A DNA stretch of 64,000 nucleotides from G963676655 sp963676655 (GTDB taxonomy: Bacteria > Verrucomicrobiota > Lentisphaeria > Victivallales > Victivallaceae). The position numbers and the translations under genes are program-made. Location of the stretch: positions 2,170,001-2,234,000 of the forward strand of contig CAXXKX010000003.1 of the NCBI GenBank assembly GCA_963676655.2, given 5' to 3'. The notes beneath the pieces were generated by a model that did no database searches, had not been told where the DNA came from, and worked only from the letters and a program-made list of their open reading frames with translations. This document shows positions 36,409 to 45,733 of this stretch, in pieces (position 1 is the first letter of the stretch; every line of letters starts with the position of its first letter).

Positions 36409-36432
36409 ACCGCGGGCGGCAACGCCTGCGGT
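36409..36432 (+). terminator. terminator-like hairpin downstream of aspS, target of the intron
   Basis: A perfect 10-bp stem, ACCGCGGGCG with CGCCTGCGGT (one G-T pair), is closed by a GCAA tetraloop. It is followed by GCCTTTA and then the predicted intron start. The short T-tract is interrupted, so termination strength is uncertain, but position and form fit the stem-loop targets of group IIC introns. Confidence 0.65.
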
Positions 36433-36439
36433 GCCTTTA

Positions 36440-38332
36440 GTACGCCCGGCATGGGCGATAACTTGACGGTGAAAGTCCGTTACAGGCTTGGCAGTAGGAA
36501 CTGTTAGCGAATGACAAGGGTGTCCATCGCGAGGTGGAATCTGAAGGAAGTCGGATGCAAACTCCCGGCCCGACGAACAGGAAGTGCATACAAGGCATAT
36601 TCAAGGCGGACGAGCTTGCTAAACAAAGCAAAGTCCAATACTGCCCGAACCTTGAGGTGTAAATGCACCGGGTATATGGGATGAAAGTTATCGTTCTTAT
36701 CCGGGGAGGTCTCATTGGTACGAACGAGGTTGTCAACAGGCGATAAGTTCAACCCGCGCAGTGATGTTGCGGCTGAGCAATGAGAAGTCAGCAGAGGTCA
36801 TAGTACTGTATAGTATTTACAGGAAGGACCGAACAGTAGTCGTTCTTTCAATAGTGAAAGGTCAAACATGTGTCGAGAGCAGAAAATCCAGAAACGGAAC
36901 TGCCTGAGAGATGATAGACTGGAAGTCGAAGATAACTCAGGAGTGCGGAGCATGTTTGTACGGGAAGCTGACCTGGAAGACGGTACTGGCTTGTTTGAGG
37001 CAATAATTGAGCGTAATAATCTCAATAAGGCTTTCCAGCAGGTCAGAAGAAAAGGAGGATCAGCAGGGGTGGATGGTATGTCCACAGACCAACTATTATC
37101 CTATCTAAAGGAGCACAAAGAAAGTTTTCTTGAAAGTTTGCGCAATGAGACTTACCGACCAAAGCCAGTACGTCGAGTAGAAATACCAAAACCCGATGGA
37201 GGCGTGAGATTATTAGGAGTACCGACAGTCATGGACCGTATGGTACAACAGGCTATCTCACAGGTTTTAAGCCCCATATTTGAGCTTGAATTTTCAGAGA
37301 ACAGTTATGGGTTTCGCCCCAAACGCAGTGCCCATCAGGCTATAAAGCAGGCACAGACATACTACAATCAAGGCTATCATCAAGTGGTTGACCTTGACTT
37401 GAGTAAATATTTCGATACGATTAATCACGATATATTACTGAATGTTCTGCGCGATACAATCCATGATAAACGTGTGATCAACCTGATAAAACGCTATTTG
37501 AAAAGCGGGGTAATGATAAATGGGGTTCGCACTCGCACAGACGAGGGAAGCCCGCAGGGGGGCAACCTGTCTCCATTGCTGAGCAATATTTACCTGACAG
37601 CTTTTGATAGGGAACTGGAATGTCGAGGACACAAATTTATTCGCTATGCTGATGATGTAAATATCTACGTCAAAAGCCAACGTAGCGCCGAAAGAGTATT
37701 GTCCAGCGTAACACACTACCTTGAAACGAAGCTTAAACTCAAGGTCAACGAAACCAAAAGTAAATCAGGAAGTCCTTTGAGTTTAAAGTTTCTTGGCTTT
37801 GCCTTGCATAGTACAAATGCCGGGCAAGCTGGTATTCGTGTTCATGAGAAGTCTATAGACCGCTTCAAGCGACGTGTACGAGAATTACTCCGGAGAAATC
37901 AAGGACGTTCTGTAGAATATGTATTGCTGAAATTACGCCAATACACTAATGGTTGGGTAAATTATTACGCAATAGCTAATATGAAATCATTTATGCAACG
38001 TTCAAGTGAATGGTTGCGGCGCAAAATCCGAACTTATATCTGGAAACAGTGGAAACGAGTAAGGACAAAGTTTGCGAATCTACAGAAATTTGGCGTCTCC
38101 AAAGAGAAATCGTGGGAATGGGCAAATACCAGAAAAGGCTATTGGCACGTAGCCAATAGTTGGATATTGAGCACTACAATGACTAATAATTACCTGGAAA
38201 AACTAGGGTATACAGATATTTACAAACGCTACAATTTTCTACACTCAAGCTACTGAACCGCCGTATGCCGAACGGCACGTACGGTGGTGTGAGAGGACGA
38301 CCGTTCAAATAATGAGCGGTCTCCTACTCGAT
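36440..38332 (+). mobile_element. group IIC intron, about 1.9 kb
   Basis: The ribozyme sequence begins near 36440 with GTACGCCCGGCATGGGCG, equivalent to the GTGCGCCC-AGCATGGG opening of related introns. GGTGAAAGTCC follows in domain I. The maturase gene fills domain IV. Domain V is 38257-38288: 32 nt, with catalytic triad CGC (38259-38261), a 2-nt CG bulge and a four-base distal loop. CGC in place of AGC is the mark of class C introns. Domain VI follows (38293-38325), and the 3' end is near CTACTCGAT at 38332. Insertion seven bases after a terminator-like stem also fits class C. The exact 5' boundary is a prediction. Confidence 0.85.
36868..38256 (+). CDS. ltrA: group II intron reverse transcriptase/maturase (class C, no endonuclease domain)
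   Basis: Intron-encoded protein needed for splicing and retromobility, 462 aa. The reverse transcriptase domain includes GGSAGVDGMSTDQL, RRVEIPKPDGGVRLLGVPTVMDR, SYGFRPKRSAHQAI, GSPQGGNLSPLLSNIYL and the catalytic FIRYADDVNIYV. The maturase domain (GIIM) covers about 330-462 (RQYTNGWVNYYA). The C-terminus (SWEWANTRKGYWHVANSWIL) is the class C type, and there is no HNH endonuclease. GAAAGG lies upstream of the ATG. All catalytic residues appear intact, so the element may be active. The stop codon abuts domain V. Confidence 0.95.
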   Translation: MCREQKIQKRNCLRDDRLEVEDNSGVRSMFVREADLEDGTGLFEAIIERNNLNKAFQQVRRKGGSAGVDGMSTDQLLSYLKEHKESFLESLRNETYRPKPVRRVEIPKPDGGVRLLGVPTVMDRMVQQAISQVLSPIFELEFSENSYGFRPKRSAHQAIKQAQTYYNQGYHQVVDLDLSKYFDTINHDILLNVLRDTIHDKRVINLIKRYLKSGVMINGVRTRTDEGSPQGGNLSPLLSNIYLTAFDRELECRGHKFIRYADDVNIYVKSQRSAERVLSSVTHYLETKLKLKVNETKSKSGSPLSLKFLGFALHSTNAGQAGIRVHEKSIDRFKRRVRELLRRNQGRSVEYVLLKLRQYTNGWVNYYAIANMKSFMQRSSEWLRRKIRTYIWKQWKRVRTKFANLQKFGVSKEKSWEWANTRKGYWHVANSWILSTTMTNNYLEKLGYTDIYKRYNFLHSSY

Positions 38333-38356
38333 TATAAATTATGAGGAGTTATCGTT

Positions 38357-38776
38357 ATGACTGTCTATCGTGAAACTATTGAATTGAAGACCCGCGGCCA
38401 ACGTGATATGCATGATATTACGGCTCAGGTTGAAACTATTGTCAGGCATTCCAATATCCGTGACGGCATCTGTCACATCTTCAACGTCGGTTCGACCGGA
38501 ATTGTCGGAACGATTGAATATGAGCCGGGCCTTGAGCGGGATTATCCGGAAATGCTTAACCGGTTGATTCCGCCAAGTCGCGAATACGGCCACGAACAAA
38601 CCTGGCACGACGGCAACGGGCATTCCCATTTGCAGGCGTCTTTGGCCGGGGCGGAGATCACTATTCCCATCGGTGACGGCTGTTTTCTGACCGGAACCTG
38701 GCAGCAGATATTTCATTGTGAAGCCGATAACAAACCGCGTTCGCGCCGGATTATTGTTACCGTAATCGGTGAGTAA
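38357..38776 (+). CDS. yjbQ: YjbQ/UPF0047 family protein (secondary thiamine-phosphate synthase-like)
   Basis: A 139-aa single-domain protein of the YjbQ family, known for weak thiamine-phosphate synthase activity in E. coli; the physiological role is not established. The conserved HNDGNGHSHLQASLAG-type block appears here as WHDGNGHSHLQASLAG near 84, followed by IPIGDGCFLTGTWQQIF and the closing RRIIVTVIGE. GAGGAG before the ATG is a good ribosome site. The group II intron has inserted 24 bp upstream of its start, in the leader between aspS and this gene. Confidence 0.92.
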   Translation: MTVYRETIELKTRGQRDMHDITAQVETIVRHSNIRDGICHIFNVGSTGIVGTIEYEPGLERDYPEMLNRLIPPSREYGHEQTWHDGNGHSHLQASLAGAEITIPIGDGCFLTGTWQQIFHCEADNKPRSRRIIVTVIGE

Positions 38777-38832
38777 TTCTTGCTCAAAAACTTGCTTTTT
38801 AAATAATTTTCTGACAAAATAGTAAAAAGGTA

Positions 38833-38870
38833 TTGACATTTTTGCAATCTTAGTGTATCCTTTTAGTGTA
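38833..38870 (+). promoter_or_regulatory. promoter with direct-repeat operator for the regulator-pseudopilin-glycosidase unit
   Basis: TTGACA (38833-38838) and TATCCT (38856-38861) are 17 bp apart. The octamer TTAGTGTA occurs at 38850-38857 and 38863-38870, a 13-bp direct repeat that covers the -10 box. It is a candidate binding site for the regulator encoded directly downstream. Confidence 0.6.
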
Positions 38871-38898
38871 TTGGTAAAAATTACACAGAAAGAATACA

Positions 38899-39956
38899 AT
38901 GTTAGGTTTATCAAAATCTGATCAGCTTTTTCAAATTCTCAAGGACCGGATAGAGAATATGTCGGACGGCGACAGATTCCCTTCGGTTCGGGAGATCATG
39001 AAAGAATATAATGTAAGCCAATTTACCGTGACACCTGCAATGTCGCGTCTGGAAGAAAAAAATCTGATCCGGCGTGAAATCGGCAAAGGCACCTTTGTCA
39101 GAAAAGACGGCGAACAAAAACCTTTTACCCTCTATTACTACCTCTCGGACTGGCCCGATGACGTTTCCCGTCAGCTTGAACATTGCGTCATGCAGGAGGC
39201 CAATACCCGCAACTATGATTATCGGCGGATCGTGTTTGATTACCGGCAGGATATTTTCAAGGATCTGCCGTTCGGTGAGGCGGATGCCATCTTCATCAAC
39301 CCGGCGGTATCGGACATGACGGCAGGTCAGCTGGATATTCTGCGGCGGGCTCCGATTCCGGTTATTTTAAAGGGAACGTTTCCCAATCTTGGCTTGAATT
39401 ATGTCGCCGGCGACAATACCAACGCCGGAATGCAGGCGGCCAACTACTTTATTAATCAGGGACATCGCAACATCGCGATATTACTGTCAGAACCGTTCCG
39501 CATTACAAGCAGCGAAGTTTTCCACAGTTACACCAGTTACGCCGAGAGCCGCAAAGTCAATATCAGAATTATCGATTGCGAAACCAATTATGGTGAACTT
39601 TCCAGCATGAAAGCCTATGAAACATTGAGCAAATGGTTGAGTCATAACTCTTTGGATTTTTCTGCTATTTTCGTGGTCAGTGATGACAGCGCGCTTGGCG
39701 CTCTGAAAGCATTTGAGGAAAGTAATGTTTCCGTCCCGGACGACGTTTGTGTATTAGGGTACGGCGGCAGCCCGGCTGCGGCCCTTTTTAATCCTTCTTT
39801 GAGCTCGGTTTCAGTATCCCGCAGGGGCTGGCCGACAGCTATTTTGAACTGCTTGACCAATGTCTTGCAACCGGTGAGCTGCATGGTCATACCAAAATAG
39901 TCCATCCTGAACTGATAGAACGAACATCAACGATGTTAAACATAAACATAACATAA
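38899..39956 (+). pseudogene. GntR/LacI hybrid regulator with a frameshift near the 3' end
   Basis: An N-terminal GntR winged helix (about residues 8-70, FPSVREIMKEYNVSQFTV) precedes a LacI-type ligand domain (VAGDNTNAGMQAANYFINQG, VLGYGGSP). In the first frame the product ends after 333 aa at 39900 with an unrelated tail (RRGWPTAILNC). One frame over, from the four-G run at 39824-39827, the sequence continues GLADSYFELLDQCLATGELH and closes with HPELIERTST, the normal LacI-family ending, then stops at 39956. One missing G explains this. It may be a true mutation, phase variation in the run, or a sequencing error. Most of the ligand domain is intact either way. Confidence 0.8.
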
Positions 39957-39970
39957 AGGAGATTGTTAGG

Positions 39971-40702
39971 ATGAAAAAACAAACATTCACTTTGATCGAG
40001 CTTCTGGTTGTGATCGCAATTATTGCTATCCTTGCATCGATGTTGCTGCCGGCACTGAACCGGGCCAGATCAACCGCCAAGAAAATCAAATGTGTGAATA
40101 ACTTGAAACAAGTCGGCCTGGGCCTGGCCCAATACGCCAGCGATTACAAATATTTTCCTCCTGGGAAATTCAAAACGGCTGAGTCCTGGAACCAACAGTT
40201 CTGGCATCATAAAGTACGTCCCTATCTTGGTGACATGAGAGTTCCTAACAACTGGACTAATACCTACGAGTACATGAGAAGCGGCTCGTTGTTTTGTCCT
40301 GAAACTCTGGTCAAGGGCAATGACACACTCTCTTATGCGATGAACGGGTTCGGACTGCTGAAAAATTATTTCGGCCTGAAACCGGCAATTCCAATAACCG
40401 GTACCGGGGATTCGGATTCTTATATGGTCGCACCGTGGTCAAAGATTGCTGACGCGCCGTCGTGGGCCGGAGGTTCGGTCGCGGTTTCCAAGGTAATGTT
40501 TATCAGCGAACTTGGAATATCTACTTCATCTACTGTAGGTTCAGTGTATCCGACAATCAGGAACGGTACGTATTTTAATGCGACAGACTCCGGCACGGAA
40601 CCGGCATTCAGGCACCTCGGGCGAAAAAATGTCCTCTGGCTGGATTTGCACGTCAGCGATGTTCTCCGTGGCGAGATGGAATGGCACAATTACAAAAAAT
40701 AA
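39971..40702 (+). CDS. type II pseudopilin-like protein (prepilin N-terminus, DUF1559-like)
   Basis: A 243-aa protein with a type III (prepilin) signal: the short basic leader KKQT precedes FTLIELLVVIAIIAILASML, where the peptidase would cut before Phe5 and Glu is at mature position 5. The hydrophobic helix is followed by the linker LNRARSTAKKIKCVNNLKQVG, typical of the large pseudopilin families of Lentisphaerota and Planctomycetes. The C-terminus (FRHLGRKNVLWLDLHVSDV) resembles their H-x9-DG ending. AAGGAGATTGTTAGG precedes the ATG. It lies between a sugar-type regulator and a large secreted glycosidase, suggesting a role in export or surface display tied to that enzyme. Confidence 0.88.
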   Translation: MKKQTFTLIELLVVIAIIAILASMLLPALNRARSTAKKIKCVNNLKQVGLGLAQYASDYKYFPPGKFKTAESWNQQFWHHKVRPYLGDMRVPNNWTNTYEYMRSGSLFCPETLVKGNDTLSYAMNGFGLLKNYFGLKPAIPITGTGDSDSYMVAPWSKIADAPSWAGGSVAVSKVMFISELGISTSSTVGSVYPTIRNGTYFNATDSGTEPAFRHLGRKNVLWLDLHVSDVLRGEMEWHNYKK

Positions 40703-40726
40703 TAATCTTTTTCACTCAGGTATTTT

Positions 40727-43700
40727 ATGAATTTTAGAACATTTTTTCTGTCCTGCTATGCCGCGGTCGGGGTGGTCTTTGCCGCCGGAGCCGCTTCAAT
40801 TGAAGATTTTGAAAATACAAAACCCTCAGATGTCAATTACATCAAAGAAAAACGGGATGCCGCGGTAGAATTGCTTCAAGCTCCCGGGATAAAAGGTTCG
40901 GCGGTTAAAATAAGCTGGAATGCCGACAAGTTTAAATACGCCGAACTGACACTTAACAAACGTAAAACGCTTCCGTCTTTTGAAGACGGCGGTCTTAAAG
41001 TCAAAGTTTTTGCCCCGGAAAACAGTCCGGTTCATCGCTTTAACCTGCGTCTGATTGACGCGAAAGGAGAAATTTTTCAATGGGATAAGGCGGTTGCATT
41101 CAAAAAAGGCTGGCAGGAAATAATTTTCAATATTACTCCGGATAATTATGCGATCAGCTGGGGTGGTAACAAGGATAAAAAACTTGATCACCCGGTAAAA
41201 TTCCTGGGCTTCGGAATCGACTACAAGCGCAACAGCGGCAAAAGTTTTATTTGGGTAGACGATATAAGGTTTACCAGTGGACAGGGAGATAAGGTGAATT
41301 GTACTGTCACCGCAGCGGCATTTGACGGCAGCGACAAGATCACGGTCAGTTCTTACGGCTGCAGCTTCACACAGAAGCAGAATCCGGCATCCTTGAATAT
41401 CTTCGGCAAAGCCCATACTTACCTTCTGAAGAAAAGAAAATGGACTCTTAAAGGTTATAAAGTTCCTGAAAAACTCTCTTTTGTGGCCAATTTGAAATCC
41501 GGAAAAGGCAGTTTCAGCCTGAAATTACGAGGATCAGGCAATAAATCGTTGAAAACAGAAAATGTTTCCCTGCGTCCCGGACTTGCGAAGTACGATGTTG
41601 CAATTGACCGGGCCGGGCTGAAACAACCGGTTTTTATTGAGTACCTGACCCTGAACGCACAAGGTAATCTTGATATTGAGGTAAAAAAACTTGATTTAAT
41701 TTACAAGGATTATCCGGTTAACGCAATAAGAGTGGATGTAGAAACCGGCACTCCTGTTCACGTTTTGAAAGCGGGTGATGAAAAGAATCTCAAATTGAAG
41801 TTCAGCAATATTTCAGATACCGCGATCTCTTTTGCGGCGAATATCGAGCTGGTCAATTTTTTCGGACAAAAGATCAGTTTCGCGGAAAATTTGACGCTGT
41901 CGCCTCATTCCTCTCAGGCATTGCCGTCTCCCGCTTTGCCGGCTCAATACGGAATATGGTGGGTTAACTATTCCATTACGGATAAAAATGTTCAGGACAG
42001 TGCGGCCGGCGGTCAGTTGTCTTTTGCCTATATGAAGCCGGCCGGGCCGACTCCGGGCAGAGGAAAAGGTTTCCTCTTCGGAATGTGTACTCATACAGAA
42101 CGCTGGGGTAAACGTGACCGTCAACTGGAAGTTCTGGCGGCGGCGCTTTGCGGAGCTAAAATAATCAGGACCAGCCCGAGTTGGGGCTCAGTTGAAAAAA
42201 CACCGGGAAAATATGACTGGACCATGTTTGACGAATTGGTTGAAGAATACGGCAAAAAAGGCATGGAGCTGCAGCCGATTTTAGCGTTTACGCCGCGCTG
42301 GGCCGCTCAGGCCAAGTATCGGAACAGTAAAAACTGGCTTGACTGGAGCCGCAGGCAGCCGGACCTTAAGGCTTATGCCAAATATTCACGAGATGCCGCC
42401 GCGCGCTACAAAGATAAAATCCGTTTCTGGGAAGTCTGGAACGAACCGGATCTGACCGGATTTTTCAACGGCACCTCGGACCAGTATCTCCAAATGCTGA
42501 AAGCCGCGTACAAGGCGGTGAAAAAAGGCAATCCGCAGGCCCTGGTCTTGACCGGCGGATTTGCGTCGATGCTCGATCATCCGGGTCGCAGTGAAGCCGA
42601 TTTTCAGGAAAATACCATATCTAAAGGCAAAGGCTTTTATGATGTTCACGCCTACCATCAGCACGGCTCGTTCAGCCTCTATCAGCAGGCGGTCAGTGGT
42701 AAATTCCTGTCAATGCGCCAAAAACATGGCGTTACTGTTCCCTGGTACGCCAACGAAACTGCCATCGCTTCCATGGACGGCGCGGAACGGATGCAGGCGG
42801 AAACCTTATATAAAAAGATCCTTTATGCCTGGAGCCGCGGCGCAATCGCTTATAACTGGTACGATCTGCGTAATGACGGATTCGATCCAAAGGAGCATGA
42901 GCATAATTACGGTATTTTAACCAACGATTTCTATCCCAAAGCCGGCTATCCGGCCTATAATGCTCTGTCTCTCTACTTCAGCGGAATGAAGTTTGATCGA
43001 CAACTTAACCTGGGAGAGAACCTTTGGGCATTTGTCTTCAAGCGGGATTCCAGGATCATTATCCCGGCCTGGAACGAGGAAACGGCTTCTTCCGGTAAGC
43101 ACATTATCATCAAAACGGATGCGCAAAAGGCGGAAAAGCTTGATATTATGGGTAATTTGACACCGGTGCCTTTAACCGATGGCATGACGGTTCTTGAAGT
43201 TACTCCGGTTCCGGCCGCATTGTATCTGACTGGTGCCTGTTATGCAAAACCGGCTGGTGCCCTGCTTGACATCACCAATTCCCAAATCGCGGTTCCCGGA
43301 AAAAAACTGAGTTGTCCGGTTGAATTGCGAAATCCCTTCAACCAGGAAAAGTCGTTCCAGCTTTCTTTAGTGCTGCCGTCGGGGATTACCGCCGCTTCAA
43401 GTATTACGGAAGTGCAAGTTCCCGCCAGTGGGAAAAAGACCATAAAACTTGATTTTAATGTTACACGGGGCCTGAAAGATAAAAGATTTGCCCGGATCAA
43501 GCTGCTGTACTCCATTGCAGGAACTCCCTGGCATGGTTCCATTGCTATTCCGGTAAACCTGGCGACGCTGATTCCGGCCGGCAGTCTCAACCGGAAACCG
43601 GATTTCTCTATTAACACCCGTAAAAACGTTGTCGGCCTTTGCGAAGCTGACCCGTCAAAAAGTCACCTGGTCTGGAAAGACGCGAACGATTTGAGCGCCG

Positions 43701-44164
43701 ATATCCGACTTGGAACAGATGGTAAAAATCTCTTGCTGAAGATTGACGCGGTCGATGACGTGCATCGGCAGGACGACCGGGGAATGGCTGTCTGGAAAGG
43801 CGACAACGTTCAATTGGGGATCATGGTTCCCGGTCAGGAAACCTACTGGGAGATTGGCCTTACCCGGCTTAATAGTGGCAAACCGGAAGTTTATATTTGG
43901 GGCGCGCCCGGTAAATTCGACAAAAAACAGGTTGCGAAATTAATTTCTCTGCAATGCTCAAGAACCGGCAAAACGACCGGTTATTTCGCGAAAATTCCTT
44001 TGTCCTCGATCGGCGCGATGCCCGCGACCCTCAAATCAGGGATCAGGTTTAATTTGCTGATTAACGATAACGACGCAGGCATCCGGGAAAGCTGGATTCA
44101 TATAGCTCCCGGTATCGGCGAATCAAAAAATCCTGATAAATTTCCGTTCCTGATCTTTGAGTAA
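40727..44164 (+). CDS. large secreted clan GH-A glycoside hydrolase (GH39-like) with accessory binding domains
   Basis: An exported enzyme of 1,145 aa. The signal peptide is residues 1-22 (ending AAGA). An N-terminal carbohydrate-binding-like jelly roll (25-190) precedes further beta domains (190-440). A TIM barrel (about 450-800) has the acid/base Glu573 in EVWNEPD and the probable nucleophile Glu677 in YANETAI, 104 residues apart as expected for clan A. WGSVEKTPGKYDW is the GH39-type region. After two more beta domains, the C-terminus (about 970-1145) resembles a CBM9/DOMON sandwich. It is 24 bp after the pseudopilin gene. The substrate is unknown; exact GH family needs a profile search. 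Confidence 0.85.
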   Translation: MNFRTFFLSCYAAVGVVFAAGAASIEDFENTKPSDVNYIKEKRDAAVELLQAPGIKGSAVKISWNADKFKYAELTLNKRKTLPSFEDGGLKVKVFAPENSPVHRFNLRLIDAKGEIFQWDKAVAFKKGWQEIIFNITPDNYAISWGGNKDKKLDHPVKFLGFGIDYKRNSGKSFIWVDDIRFTSGQGDKVNCTVTAAAFDGSDKITVSSYGCSFTQKQNPASLNIFGKAHTYLLKKRKWTLKGYKVPEKLSFVANLKSGKGSFSLKLRGSGNKSLKTENVSLRPGLAKYDVAIDRAGLKQPVFIEYLTLNAQGNLDIEVKKLDLIYKDYPVNAIRVDVETGTPVHVLKAGDEKNLKLKFSNISDTAISFAANIELVNFFGQKISFAENLTLSPHSSQALPSPALPAQYGIWWVNYSITDKNVQDSAAGGQLSFAYMKPAGPTPGRGKGFLFGMCTHTERWGKRDRQLEVLAAALCGAKIIRTSPSWGSVEKTPGKYDWTMFDELVEEYGKKGMELQPILAFTPRWAAQAKYRNSKNWLDWSRRQPDLKAYAKYSRDAAARYKDKIRFWEVWNEPDLTGFFNGTSDQYLQMLKAAYKAVKKGNPQALVLTGGFASMLDHPGRSEADFQENTISKGKGFYDVHAYHQHGSFSLYQQAVSGKFLSMRQKHGVTVPWYANETAIASMDGAERMQAETLYKKILYAWSRGAIAYNWYDLRNDGFDPKEHEHNYGILTNDFYPKAGYPAYNALSLYFSGMKFDRQLNLGENLWAFVFKRDSRIIIPAWNEETASSGKHIIIKTDAQKAEKLDIMGNLTPVPLTDGMTVLEVTPVPAALYLTGACYAKPAGALLDITNSQIAVPGKKLSCPVELRNPFNQEKSFQLSLVLPSGITAASSITEVQVPASGKKTIKLDFNVTRGLKDKRFARIKLLYSIAGTPWHGSIAIPVNLATLIPAGSLNRKPDFSINTRKNVVGLCEADPSKSHLVWKDANDLSADIRLGTDGKNLLLKIDAVDDVHRQDDRGMAVWKGDNVQLGIMVPGQETYWEIGLTRLNSGKPEVYIWGAPGKFDKKQVAKLISLQCSRTGKTTGYFAKIPLSSIGAMPATLKSGIRFNLLINDNDAGIRESWIHIAPGIGESKNPDKFPFLIFE

Positions 44165-44170
44165 GGATAC

Positions 44171-45691
44171 TTAGCGGCGCCAGAAAGTCGGCAGCAGCAC
44201 CACCAGCACCGTATACACTTCAAGACGGCCGAGCAGCATTGCCGCCGAAAGAATCAGTTTGGCCGAGGGCTGGAGCCAGGCGTAGGTGCAGGTGGCGCCA
44301 ACTTTATTGAGGCCGGGACCGATATTTCCGAGTGATGCGATGGCCGCTGAAGTCGCGGTCTCATAATTAACTCCCGGATAGAGCGTCAACACAAGCGAGA
44401 AGATTACGAACAATCCGACAAAAAGAAAGAAAAAACTCAATACTTTGTGCAGGGTTTCCGGTTTGAGCCGCGTGTGATTGAGATGAACATTTGATATTTC
44501 CCGTGGATACAGGCAGCGTCGCACCTGGGCTGTTCCATACTTTACCAGCAGCAGAAAACGTGAGACTTTCATCCCGCCGCCGGTCGAACCGCCGCAGCCC
44601 CCGATAAACATCAGAATTACCAGCAGCAACCCGGCATAGGCCGGCCAGATTGCAAAGTCCGCGGTACAGAACCCGGTCGTCGTCAGGATTGAAACCACCT
44701 GGAAAGCGGAGTAGCGGATTGATTCAATCAGATTCGGGGCGACTTTGAGTCCGGTAGTTGAAATGATTGGTTGTCCGGCCAGCATCAATACCGCCGCGAT
44801 AGTCAGAGTCGCGATCACGCTGATTCCCAGATACCACCTGAATTCCTCGTCTTTAAAATGAAACAGCGGCTTGCCGCGTAACGCCCGGTAGTGCAGGACA
44901 AAGTTGCCGCCGGCCAGAAACATGAATAACACAATGATCCAGTCGACATAGGCGCTGTTGTAGAATCCGACGCTGGCTTGCCGGGTTGAGAAACCGCCGG
45001 TTGCCATCGTTCCGCAGGTATGACACCAGGCGTCGAATAAATCCATTTTGGGCAGCAGCAGTAAAGTTTCCGCCACTGACAGCAGAAGATACACTCCCCA
45101 GAGAATCTTGGCTGAATTGGCTATGCGCGGCGTTAATTGGTCCGATGTCGGTCCCGGTACTTCGGCATTGTAAAGTTCCTGTCCACCCGACCCGAGAAAC
45201 GGCACAATCGCCAGCGACAGAACCACAATTCCCATCCCCCCCAGCCAATGTGTCAGACTGCGCCAGTACAGCAGTCCCTTTGGTAGATCGGCAATCCCAT
45301 CCTTCAAGGTTGCTCCGGAATTCAGAACCAGCGTATTGTCAAGCACGCTGGCTCCGGTAGTCGTAAAGCCGGACATAGTTTCGAAAAACGCGTCGTACCA
45401 GGTAAGGTCACTGACAATTATAAATGGCAATGCTCCGAAGATGGCAGCGGCGGACCATCCGAAAGTAACTATTCCGAAGCCCTCACGTTTTCCAAGGACA
45501 TATTTTCCGGTCCGGGAAAGCAAAAAAATGATTATCCCGATTATAATTGGAATAACAGCTGAGATTGTCAGCAGTCCAATCACCCGGCAGGAGTCACCCA
45601 TAAGCCAGGCTACCGGAACTGAAGTCAGGATAGCCAGCCCGATTACCACGGTAAGCGCGGAGATTACATTAATAACATGACGAATATTCAT
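44171..45691 (-). CDS. trkH: TrkH family potassium uptake protein
   Basis: Inner-membrane K+ channel subunit, 506 aa from the ATG at 45691 (MNIRHVINVISALTVV); a 14-codon extension is open but lacks support. Four pore loops are recognisable: SGFTTTGASV, MATGGFSTRQ, STTGFCTADF and LGNIGPGLNKVG, each with the selectivity Gly. GGCGGSTGGGMKVSR lies in the intracellular gate region. It works with the NAD-binding regulator TrkA, encoded 270 bp upstream on the same strand. The 3' end is six bases from the glycosidase stop. Confidence 0.93.
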   Translation of the reverse strand: MNIRHVINVISALTVVIGLAILTSVPVAWLMGDSCRVIGLLTISAVIPIIIGIIIFLLSRTGKYVLGKREGFGIVTFGWSAAAIFGALPFIIVSDLTWYDAFFETMSGFTTTGASVLDNTLVLNSGATLKDGIADLPKGLLYWRSLTHWLGGMGIVVLSLAIVPFLGSGGQELYNAEVPGPTSDQLTPRIANSAKILWGVYLLLSVAETLLLLPKMDLFDAWCHTCGTMATGGFSTRQASVGFYNSAYVDWIIVLFMFLAGGNFVLHYRALRGKPLFHFKDEEFRWYLGISVIATLTIAAVLMLAGQPIISTTGLKVAPNLIESIRYSAFQVVSILTTTGFCTADFAIWPAYAGLLLVILMFIGGCGGSTGGGMKVSRFLLLVKYGTAQVRRCLYPREISNVHLNHTRLKPETLHKVLSFFFLFVGLFVIFSLVLTLYPGVNYETATSAAIASLGNIGPGLNKVGATCTYAWLQPSAKLILSAAMLLGRLEVYTVLVVLLPTFWRR

Positions 45692-45733
45692 AAAACCGAA
45701 AGTTGAAAGTTGAATGCTCAATACGAAGACCAT

